Positions 47,880 to 56,439 of a stretch of DNA of 64,000 nucleotides are shown piece after piece; the first letter of the stretch is position 1, and each line of letters begins with the position of its first letter. The position numbers and the translations under genes are program-made. The notes under the pieces are model-generated. The model searched no databases and had not been told where the DNA came from. It was given only the letters and a program-made list of their open reading frames with translations. Origin of the DNA: Isoperla grammatica (Eukaryota > Arthropoda > Insecta > Plecoptera > Perlodidae); assembly GCA_945910005.1 (NCBI GenBank), contig OX246741.1:10960669-11024668 (forward strand), written 5' to 3'.

Positions 47880-48460
47880 AAAGTGTATGACGTCACGACG
47901 CTCCTGGCGCCCTCTGCAGCGTGCCATGATGTGCCAAGTAGATGCAAAATACTCAAATAGTATTTCGTAATAGAATTGTTTCCTTGACATTTTCTGTGAC
48001 ATGAACCGTTCAAACGTTATTAATTAAAACGTGTTTATGACGTCATGACGCTCCTGGCGCCCTCTTCAGCGTGCCAGGATGTGCCAGGTAGGTGCAAAAT
48101 ACTTGTAAAGTATTTTATAGAAGAATTGTACCCTACATATTTTCTGTGACATGAACCGTTCAAACGTTATTAGTTCAAACGTGTATATGACGTCACGACG
48201 CTCCTGGCGCCCTCTGCAGTCCGCCAGAATGTGGCAGATAGGTTATAAATTCTCATCTAGTATGACATCATAAAATTGTCCTCTTGATATTTTCTGTGAC
48301 ATAAACCGTTCAAAAGTAATTAATTAAAACGTGTCTATGACGTCACGACGCTCCTGGCGCCCTCTGCAGCGTGCCAGGATCTGCCAGGTAGGTGCAAAAT
48401 ACTCGTATGGTATGCCGTAACAGAATACCGTTTACCGCAATACTCTTTCACGAAAGGCGC
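47880..48460. repeat. four 150-bp tandem units in the right arm (inverted)
   Basis: Reverse-complement counterpart of the left-arm units; TGACGTCA words at 47888, 48038, 48188 and 48338 keep the 150-bp spacing. Confidence 0.92.
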
Positions 48461-48496
48461 ACGAGAACTTAAATGTTACCTTTTGCTCCTCTACTA

Positions 48497-49441
48497 TTTC
48501 CTATTAGGAGATTGTAAGACCGGCCCTAAGGCTTTTTACAGAAACTGTCTTTGCCTCTTGCTGTGTTATTTTATGGTATCTCCAATCGCAGAATAATGAA
48601 GCAGGTCTAAAGAAAATGATGCCCGAGATGCCCGGGTCATCTCAAAATAGTGGTCGGGCAGATAAAATTACAAAAAGTGCAGCTAGTTTTTTTACAATTT
48701 GTATGTACATTGCCGTGTCCTTGCCGCTTATTATTCTTATCCTTAGTTCCACGGTGGCTTTCCGAGGTTTTTTAGTGTAATTATTGTATGGTACCCCTAC
48801 TAGGGAATTGTTTACATGGGAGAGAGAGAAATAGAAACATATCAATCAATTTTAAGGTACGCCTCAATTTTTTGAAAAATGAGCTGGACTAAAAAATAGT
48901 AAAACAAATTGGGCATGTAAGTTTTACTACACGGGCAAAATTTAGCAAGAAGGAAGTATGTGACAAACCTTTATTGGGTAACTAGGCAGAGAATGGCATA
49001 AGTTTTAACTCTGGGTGTTCGAAAGAAGAAGAAGTAGAAGAAGTTTTACTTTCAATTATACCCAGCTTGGCATGCGCTATTTTATACCATTTTTGAGCCC
49101 TGAATTGTCACATTCAGATGAGTAATAATTCCAACAGCAGCCCTATTGGATGTGCACAAGTTTCAGAGCTGTTTAAGAAAGGTACGCGTCACGCCCTTGA
49201 TTTATGCGTGACTGTAAGTGCAAGTGTGCCCTGTAATTGAGATGAGCACCAGTGCACGTGTACCCGCGTCACACTCCAGTCAGCTGAGAGCTCTTCTCTT
49301 CGTCTCTGATTGGCGACGCTGAGATAGACAATCATGACGTCACGCGTCGTGCCGAACATCGACAAGTACTGCAATCTACTCCATTCTACTCAGTTTTGAG
49401 TGGATAGTCTCACATTGAAAATAAGTTCTCGTCGGGTCTAA
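48497..49441. other. intronic DNA, no gene seen
   Basis: No recognised element. A purine-rich (gaagaa)n-like stretch is at about 49023-49040 and an isolated TGACGTCA at about 49335. Confidence 0.4.
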
Positions 49442-50195
49442 AGGCGGATTCACAATTGAAATAAGAGTTGCAATAGTGAAATAGCAATAAGGTTTAAGCG
49501 AAATGGAACATGCAATAACAATGCTATGGTTCACAACTGTCACAGTGGATTGAAATAGTCATAAGAAATTATTCAATTCCATTTCTTATTTCAACTTCTT
49601 ATGACGAACCAATCAAAGCTCGAGAAGAGAAGGCCTACTCCAGTCGAACCGGATATTATCGTCGTTGTTGTTGTTGTTATTGTCGTCGTCCACGTTAGGT
49701 AGGCTTCTTGCAAGCTTGTTTTACAACAATGAAACAAATTAAATGAATCGATCGGCAAACATCAAGCTGTCAAACAATAAAATATCCTGATTTTGAAAAC
49801 AAATCTTCAAAACAATTAACAAGAAACATACAAAACGTTCACAACTTGCCAACTTGGTTGCCCATCATTAGTCGTTTTAACTGGTGAGCAGTTACTATTG
49901 CTATACCTCGTTTTCTTCATAATGTTGCAATTTTATAATTTTGACAGCTCGTTGTTTGTCGGTGCTGGCGCTGCGAGTGGAAAAAAGTCGCAGTGCAAAG
50001 CCACATTTGGTCACGGCCTGCTATAGGTTTGGAGTAGGCCGTGACTATGGCGTCAGATCCGGTCGAAAAGTGCTCGACTGAAACGCTCTCCTATGTTGAA
50101 ATAAGGTACTACGGAACTGTTGTGAACCAGTAGCTTGTTATTTCACTATTTCACGGATTCTTATTTCAACTCTTATTTCAATTGTGGATCGGCCT
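49442..50195. mobile_element. nonautonomous DNA transposon with 3-bp TAA flanks (PIF/Harbinger-like), interrupted
   Basis: The left end aggcggattcacaattgaaa is inverted relative to the right end aattgtggatcggcct, and the match continues (taagagtt). Direct TAA repeats flank it (49439-49441, 50196-50198), as expected for PIF/Harbinger insertion. Internal inverted matches (ggttcacaac..gt / ac..gttgtgaacc) extend the arms. MITE copy C (49701-49960) is inserted in the middle. No transposase remains. Confidence 0.65.
49701..49960. mobile_element. palindromic MITE, copy C (truncated), inside the Harbinger-like element
   Basis: It begins aggcttcttgcaagcttg, the complement of copy A's tail, so it is inverted relative to A. 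It keeps both half-palindromes but stops at gctcgttgtttgtc, losing about 35 bp of its far end. Confidence 0.75.
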
Positions 50196-50248
50196 TAAGC
50201 AAGTAACAGTAATTTATGTGTTTATTTTTAAACCACAGTTACTTATCT

Positions 50249-50623
50249 TGACCTGTTAATGATCTACCATGACCTTAAAAACTCCCACTGGACCTCATAG
50301 GGCCGGTTACACAAAACTTCAAAAATCCGATTGTAGCTGGCATAGTCGGAGATTTGCTCCATATATGGCGACTACCATGTATTTTGAATATAATGTTTGT
50401 TGAAATCGAAAGTGGCTAAAACCATGATTATCAAACCGCGCTTACTAAATCGGCTGTGAACTGGGATCCTAGTGATCTACATTGACCTTTAGGGCTCCTT
50501 CTTGACCTTCTAGTGACCTACCTTGACCTTGAGAGCTCCTTCTTGACCTTCTAGTGACCTGTCGTGACCTTGTCGGCTCCTCCATGACCTTCTAGAGACC
50601 TACCTTGACTTTGAAGGCTCCCC
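50249..50623. repeat. 41-bp tandem repeat derived from the exon 2 splice donor
   Basis: The word gctcc recurs at 50494, 50535, 50576 and 50617 with exact 41-bp spacing. Units read (plus) tgaccttctagtgacctacc then ttgaccttgagagctcc. The last unit spans the 3' end of gene 2 exon 2 and its GT donor. A diverged fifth unit (50249-50288) is separated by a ~160-bp insert with weak inverted ends (ggccggttacac / gttcacagcc). Confidence 0.85.
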
Positions 50624-50855
50624 CCTTGGCCTCCTGCAGTCTCGCCGTAGACTGGTTCTCGTTGTTCTGCTGGTAGACAAACTCGTAGGACTGTTCGGGG
50701 TCGCCGTTCTGTCTATAGAACCCCTTGTCTGTGCGCGCCGACGAGGAAACGTTGGGGGGGCCCGCCCACATGATCTTGGAGGCGTGGGGGGGCGGCGGCG
50801 AGACGGTCGTGGTCGTGGAGGAGTTGGTCTCGCTACAGGCCACCACGGCCAACAG
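50604..50855 (-). CDS. gene 2 exon 2: end of signal peptide and N-terminal region
   Basis: The minus-strand acceptor gatgcttccag|ctgttg and donor aagtcaag|gtaggt bound 84 codons, phase 0 at both ends. The first residues (LLAVVACSETN) complete the signal peptide begun in exon 1; cleavage is expected near residue 15-17 of the joined protein. A Ser/Thr run and a Pro run (VSPPPPH) follow, then a more ordered stretch (DKGFYRQNGDPEQSYEFVYQ, NENQSTARLQEAKGGAFKVK). SYEFVYQ superficially recalls the start of arthropod Rebers-Riddiford cuticle domains, but the downstream glycine/aromatic pattern is not there, so I do not call that domain. The donor end lies within a 41-bp tandem repeat. Confidence 0.8.
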
Positions 50856-51575
50856 CTGGAAGCATCAGGGGTGAGATAGTCAACGGGATAAATCGCCCAT
50901 CAGTCAGAGTGTGATTGTCCGTCTCAACACTCAACATAATCCAGTCGGGTAGTAGCAGAATGCAAGTGCGTGGACGATGACAGCGCGCGATAGTACGAAT
51001 CAGTGATTCTTTTGTTTACATTATGCTACTATCCAACTTGCGTACATTGGCTGTAATAAGTGGTATAGACAGACTGACAGGCGCTGGTGCCCAATGTTTA
51101 TACAGCGAACATTAGACTCTCGCAAAAATAATGTTACTCGAAATGTGGGGTTACCTGGAAATGTTGAAGATCCCGTGAATAGATCTCAGGGGTTTGTGAA
51201 TTGCAAACAACAGAAACGAGTATACTTGTTACTTGAGCACGAGAAATCGTGAAGACGTGAGAGTAATGAAGACAGTCGCTTCCAAAAGTAAAAACAAATA
51301 CATTTATGTTTATTTTCTACCCACTCAGTTACAAGAACTGATTTTCAGTTGGTAACATTACAAAATGTATAATGCGTACTTCCTTTCTATATATCTGGCT
51401 CCAAAGTCACGGTTTATACAGTTTCAGTACTATACTGATAGATTTAATTCTATTTTCTAACTAAAAACGAGTTCGAACTAGGAATCGAACCATGGACCTT
51501 CTGCACTGAAAGCATAATAACCCTACCAGACCAACGAGCTACACAAGACTGTTTTAAGCTGTGTTAAATTGTTAA
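50856..51575. other. intron 1 of gene 2, left part
   Basis: No gene; contains the tRNA-like patch at 51470-51545, listed separately. Confidence 0.4.
51470..51545 (-). repeat. tRNA-Glu-like element
   Basis: The minus strand has box A-like gtagctcgttggtctggtag, an anticodon-loop-like gctttcagtgc that could present TTC, and box B ggttcgattcc. The acceptor stem is poor, so probably a tRNA-derived repeat. Confidence 0.5.
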
Positions 51576-52248
51576 AGGGATAGTCGGGTGAAAAACTAAA
51601 GAACTACCATTTGTAGATGTCCACCTTTAAATATAAAAAACATGACTAAAAGATACCATACTTTAAAAGCAGGTGGTTAAAAAAATTAAAGAAAACGCGA
51701 TTATTTGGTTTGGTGCTACCAAGTAGCACCGAGCAACTTTTCTCATGGTAATTCCCATATAAAAAAAATGTTGCCTTGAGAAAGTAAAACCACCGCTAAA
51801 ATAGGGCACTGATCAAAAATCGATCAGGAGGTTTAATGTGCATCGTTTCTCTACCGATAACATGCTTCTTAGTACGAACGTTTACTTCTACAAAATACCC
51901 TGCAATTAATTTTTTTGTGGCATGATGTGTAGAAAAGTTGCAATCTGTTTTGAGCGGTACTGTCCGCAGTCGTCGAGTGTTTCGCGGAGCGCGGGCAGGT
52001 CTCGTATAACACAATGAGTTCTTTGTCTATCGGGAAGGCGCCAGCGACCTCAGAACCGATACAGTTACACTACGCTTTAGAAGAAAAATGCAGCAAGAGC
52101 TGCCGAAGGGAATCTGTAGAATAGCTAATTGTTCACTATTTTTTTTCTTGCATTGAAGCAACCTATATCAATTGTATTTTACACATAACTGAATTTCATG
52201 GACTAATGACTAATTGGTGATTTTTAAGTTCTTCATCTGACTATCCCT
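51576..52248. mobile_element. TTAA-flanked nonautonomous transposon (Kolobok/piggyBac-like)
   Basis: A 673-bp element starts agggatagtcgggtga and ends with the near complement catctgactatccct. TTAA flanks both sides (51572-51575, 52249-52252). The TTAA target and AGGG terminus fit Kolobok or piggyBac-type MITEs. A 72-codon internal minus frame shows no transposase motif. Confidence 0.8.
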
Positions 52249-53195
52249 TTAAGAATGTTCGTTTTTGGTGGAGGCGCCAGGTCCGTAGAAACTGTCGTAC
52301 AAACGAGCATTGGCGGCAATTGTACTGAACAAGCTTGTTATGGTTGTTTAACTTTTATAATCAGAGGTGACTTTTAATAATGTGTAATCATATCACACCG
52401 ACCTGAGATCAACCGAGTCTTAAATAAAGACGCAACAAAAATATTTACAAACTGTTTCTGAGATTTAAGAACTTGGTGTGATAATAAGTACACCCTTAAT
52501 AAATCAAGGGTCAGAAGATCATGTCTTCAATATTAACAACTCTCCTTTAATCACCTTTTTATATTTTGCTATAAGCCAATTAACCGAGAGACCAACGTAC
52601 GTGGAGGAGAAATAACGTTCAGTGACCAATGTCGGATAAAAAAATGTTTTCAGAAGAGTGTTAGAGTAAATTCATGTTCTCACCTACCCTTCATAGCATA
52701 AGTGTTACGCGTGAGCTCTCAGGAGAGAGGAAAAATACAGACCTTACCCCACGTAACCAACACTTCGGGACTCGAAGTAAGAACGGATTTTCTAGACTTC
52801 CAAAATATATTTGATTTTAACTTTTTAAGAGTATTCAAGCAAATTGGTCGATATAACATTTCCTCTTACATATTGTGCAAGCATCTAATTTTTTTAGGAT
52901 TCTACCATGAGATATCGAAATATGTGAGTCCAATATTTGTAAAAAATGTGTAAAATAGCAAGTACGAGATAAACAGTCGTATTTGTTGCTCTCCTTTGTA
53001 AATCAGTTTTATAAGTAAATAGGATATTGGCCTAGATTAAATAATTATAATATAAGAATGTCTTATGAAGAATAATAATAAAAGAGTAAATAAATAAATA
53101 TAAATAAATAAAATAATAAATTGTGTTATCAAATTCCGGTATGTCACAAGTACAACTATGAACCGCCCAATGTTTGCGAAGAAAATGACTCCTAC
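52249..53195. other. intron 1 of gene 2, right part
   Basis: AT-rich, no recognisable gene or repeat family; begins with the donor of exon 1 at 53195. Confidence 0.4.
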
Positions 53196-53222
53196 CTGCA
53201 TCAAGCACAAGACAGCATCCAT
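53196..53222 (-). CDS. gene 2 exon 1: start of signal peptide
   Basis: The minus-strand ATG at 53222 opens nine codons, MDAVLCLMQ, ending at the consensus donor atgcag|gtagga in phase 0. Joined to exon 2 they give a typical signal peptide (MDAVLCLMQLLAVVACS). Neither half alone makes sense as a signal sequence, which supports the join. A signal peptide interrupted by the first intron is common in arthropod cuticle-type genes. Upstream is the CpG-rich region shared with the POPDC gene. Confidence 0.7.
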
Positions 53223-54045
53223 GATAACTCACTCACTAACAAGTAGTTAACCTTCGTAAACGTGGTTGCACTAAGACCATCGTGAGGAGACTGTCTCATG
53301 GCGTTGACGCTTTTTGCCTCGCGACACCGGAGAAATCACTGTGACACATGTTCGGTCTCTCGACAAGAACAGGTGACGTGAAGTGATTTACCCCATGCGT
53401 GTCGACAACACAGATCTCGCCTCAGATACGCTGAATAATTACACATTCATTATGTTTCAAGCGCGTTCGAATCCCGTCACGAAACGCTAATCCGCCTCGC
53501 GCCGGATTTATTGACCGAGCATCGTTACCGGTGTCTGTTTCCGAGTCCACCGCCGACGCGACTCGAGCGCTCTCGGTGTGCAATAGGTCGCGATCTCTCC
53601 GTCAGACAGCGCGAGCATGCACGTTACCGTTTTATTTAGTATCTCCGTCGCTTCAGTTCTTGTTCGCCTCTTGTCGAAGTCGGTCGCGTTTGACAGCTGC
53701 CGTCTCGCAATGTGTTCGCTCGTAGCCGACTGATCCTCAACTCTATTCGTGCTAATTAAACGTAATTTATTAATTCAAGACGGTTTTTTTAATCGTCCAT
53801 GACGTAAATGATCGGTAAATGCATCGAGTTCCTTCTGAACGCTACCGAGATCTGCATGATTGTTTACATCGTGAATCTGCTAGCTGTTGTAAGTCGACTA
53901 TTGATTTTAGTGTGGCTGCTGACTGGCTTGTGCTCGCGTTTGGTCCGCGCGAGATATGAGAGTGAGACGGCTTGTTGATGTTTCCACAGATTCTGTCGAG
54001 GCTACACCCGGTCTGAGTGTTTCTCCATGGTGGTGGCGGTACTAG
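53223..54045. promoter_or_regulatory. shared CpG-rich head-to-head promoter region
   Basis: About 820 bp between the start codons of gene 2 (minus) and the POPDC gene (plus). The 53450-53740 part is visibly CpG-rich (cgcctcgcgccgg, ccgccgacgcgactcgagcg), unlike its AT-rich surroundings. It must contain both 5' UTRs and at least one promoter. Confidence 0.55.
53653..53686 (+). promoter_or_regulatory. initiator plus DPE-like core promoter for POPDC
   Basis: TCAGTT at 53653-53658 fits the arthropod initiator consensus TCAKTY with A(+1) at 53655. GGTCG at 53682-53686 occupies exactly +28 to +32 and fits the DPE consensus RGWYV. No TATA box is seen. Start site and spacing are sequence matches only. 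Confidence 0.45.
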
Positions 54046-54501
54046 ATGTCCGTCTACATTGCCCTGGTGCAGCAGGCTGCCGGCGGCGACCATGCAGCTA
54101 ATGCTTCTGTGATGGGGGTCGCCGACGACGCCGGTAAGATGCATCACGTCATGCCCGACGAGTGGCAGCCCAACATCACCAACAACGTATCGTTCATGTC
54201 GTCAGTGTTCGGCGTCACGGCCTATTGCACCCAATGGGGCCAGTTCAATCACTGCTACTTCCAACTGGCGAACATCTTCTTCTTCCTATCGTACCTGGCG
54301 CCCAATGGGATGTACGGCATCCTCTATCTGCGGTGTACCCTGCTGGTAGGGTGCGCGTTCTACGCCCTCTGGGGCTGGACCGTTGAGTGCTACCTGGACG
54401 CTTTCCTCTGGAACTGTATGTTCGTCGGCATCAACCTCGTACAAGTGTGCATCCTGCTCTACTACCTCAGACCGGTCAAGTTCACCAAGGAAGTGGAGGA
54501 G
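54046..54501 (+). CDS. POPDC: Popeye domain-containing protein (POPDC/BVES family), first coding exon
   Basis: The exon has 152 codons, from an ATG directly preceded by an in-frame TAG to a consensus donor (gaggag|gtgagt), phase 0. Residues 1-60 form the extracellular N-terminus with sequons NAS, NIT and NVS. Three hydrophobic segments follow: about 72-92 (QLANIFFFLSYLAPNGMYGI), 94-112 and 119-141 (MFVGINLVQVCILLYYL). Then comes the conserved cytoplasmic junction RPVKFTKEVEE. The order C-x-W...HC..F.LAN, ...LAPN, three membrane helices and RPVK is that of Popeye proteins. These are plasma-membrane cAMP-binding proteins of muscle and epithelia that work with channels and the caveolar/vesicular machinery. 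The Popeye cAMP-binding domain should begin in the next exon, which I could not find before 64000. Not truncated as far as visible. Confidence 0.88.
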
Positions 54502-54763
54502 GTGAGTCCTACGTTGCCCTATATACGACACAACGTGTTGAGGGGGCGCCAAAATGGCCCCTGTATCACGACCTTGACAACCCTCTACCCCAGCCTTCTA
54601 CGTCAGTATCATAACCGGCGATAGTGACGTACACTCACAGTTTACCGGTGTCTCTCCATCGGTTGTCTCTCTCCAATACCCTAACCGGGGTTCGACGCGG
54701 AACCGCGGAGAGTGACGGCGACTATGTCGTACGATACGATTGTATCACTGTGGTTGTACGTTG
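54502..54763 (+). other. start of POPDC intron 1
   Basis: Begins with gtgagt; the frame read past the donor loses all similarity to Popeye proteins. Nothing else seen. Confidence 0.5.
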
Positions 54764-54873
54764 AGAGCGCGTTGAGAAGACGCGTTCTCCAATCAGCGGC
54801 CGTGTTTTCACGCGAGCACGTGCGATACCCAACTGCTGCTCTGATTGGAGAACGCGTCTTCCCACCGCTCGCA
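54764..54873. repeat. foldback hairpin in POPDC intron
   Basis: The arms gaagacgcgttctccaatca (from about 54775) and tgattggagaacgcgtcttc (54842-54861) are perfect complements, with gagcg/cgctc matches outside. The arms carry CCAAT/ATTGG words. Confidence 0.75.
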
Positions 54874-55775
54874 CACACACATTATGAATCCTCTAATAAT
54901 ACAGCTGATGTATTCACTGCATTCATTGCATGTGTGAACGGTTAGTACCGTCAACTGTCAACAGTGGCGTGAAGCGTTTGTCCGTCTATATTATTTACCG
55001 GTAGTTAGATCGTGTCCGCGATATCGTGTTACGCGCGCCAAACTGCGTTGACGCCATCATCACGCGACAAGTACATCGCGCTTAACGCGTCATTGATTGA
55101 CGCTTTGACAGAGAGTAGGTCTATCAATAGTTAAGCCCTCCCTTGCTATGTCACTCGGTCTATCGTCTGTCTGGTCTATGGCAGCTCTGCTTGTCGTGAG
55201 AGCCTATGACCTCGGACTTGTAAATAGTAGCCTACATTTTTGTGTCATTGGAATTTAATTAATGTTTTTTTGTTCAACGTTCAATATCAACATTTTGGAA
55301 TAATGCTGGACAAAAACGGATGCAATATTGATTGTGTTGGATAATTTCAATAATATTTCAAATGATCTAATTTGATCCAAATGTACTGGATACATTTATA
55401 ATACATTTTTTGGGGAATATCCGTAGATCTTGATTATATATATATATCCAGCCTCGCATTATTAATAGATGCTCGTATTCGATGTCGAACACTACGGCGT
55501 ATTTTGTACCGGAAGGAATTGTAATTTATGCCCACCCCTATTCCCACGCCTATGCACCTACCCCTTCAGTATAATATTTGCATACCTGCAACCACCTTGT
55601 CAGCGCTACACCGGGGAGTAGACCTATGACCCGAAACAAAGCGCAAGAGAGATGCATGAAGCGCTTGCAACAAGGACACAAGTGTGTTTGCATGATGGTG
55701 CTGCTAGAACGTGCTATTCTCACGGGATCATTTCGCACAATTAATAACTAATTGTCGTAATGCCAGCTATCCTGC
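54874..55775. other. intronic DNA, no gene seen
   Basis: Non-coding; a short (TA)n lies at about 55435-55447. Confidence 0.4.
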
Positions 55776-55853
55776 TAGCCAGCCAGACATACAGACATAC
55801 AGACAGACAGACAGAAGACAGACAGACAGACAGACAGACTGACAGACAAACTG
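55776..55853. repeat. (CAGA)n microsatellite
   Basis: Impure cagacata/cagacaga repeats. Confidence 0.9.
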
Positions 55854-56227
55854 AAGTCCTTGACATTGTCATGGTCCTGTACGCTCGCTAATAACGTATT
55901 CACGTGAGTGAGTGGTCGCATCTCCTGCATATGAACGTGATGCTCTCAGTATGCGTGTCACGTGACTTGAGTCGACGCCGAGACAGTTAGCCAGTCTCTC
56001 TGGCGTGGGACAGTTCGTGTCTCACCACGAGAACGTTGGGACTGGGACAGTTTGCCAGCCGCTGTGTCTTGAGCGCGAGAAAACTTGGTTTGTGTCTCTC
56101 ACGGGACACGTTATGAGTGACTAGGACTCGAACCCGGGACAGTCTTTGTCGTCTGTCTCACAGTCACACACTGGACACAACGCGATCTTGTCTCTCCCGC
56201 CGTCTCCTTGGCGTGAGACACTTAGGA

Positions 56228-56386
56228 ACGAATGCATAGTCCAGCCTCAAGTCCTCTTCAAGTCAGCCTCTCCTCAGACTCGCTCATCCACCAATCACGG
56301 AGCCGTCCGTCCGCATGGCAATGTCGCTTCGTGATTGGTAGATGAGTGATGCTGAAGGAAGGCTTGAGTCTGGACTAAACATTCGG
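56228..56386. mobile_element. foldback/MITE-like element
   Basis: Outer arms cgaatgcatagtccagcctc and the complement of gagtctggactaaacattcg, inner arms ctcatccaccaatcacg / cgtgattggtagatgag. Total about 160 bp. No TSD established. Confidence 0.65.
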
Positions 56387-56439
56387 CGCTTTGTCCCTGT
56401 CTCCCCGCCTATGTGTGAGAGAGACAGGGCTTGAGACAG

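Larger units (their letters stand above)
46204..48496. mobile_element. 2.3-kb foldback transposon with 150-bp subrepeats and CXC-protein remnant
   Basis: The left arm (46204-47039) and right arm (47651-48496) are near-perfect reverse complements of about 840 bp around a 611-bp centre. Outer ends read tagtagaggagcaaaaggt and its complement. Each arm contains four tandem 150-bp units: ctg[c/a]agaggg[c/t]gccaggag starts at 46321, 46471, 46621 and 46771, with mirror positions on the right. Each unit carries a TGACGTCA palindrome. The centre holds a frameshifted fragment of a protein with a TSO1-like CXC domain. Long terminal inverted repeats made of tandem subunits are the hallmark of Drosophila FB-type foldback elements, but the sequence is not one I recognise. 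It lies in intron 2 of gene 2. No TSD could be fixed with confidence. Confidence 0.9.

Noticed and set aside
44880..49701. One giant symmetric inverted structure bounded by MITE copies A and C
   Set aside because: A and C are inverted and their midpoint (about 47290) is near the foldback centre (about 47345), but the sequences between each MITE and the foldback arms are not visibly homologous.
50604..50855. Rebers-Riddiford chitin-binding domain in gene 2 exon 2
   Set aside because: Only SYEFVYQ resembles the start of the motif; the later Gly and aromatic positions are missing across the exon 2/exon 3 join.
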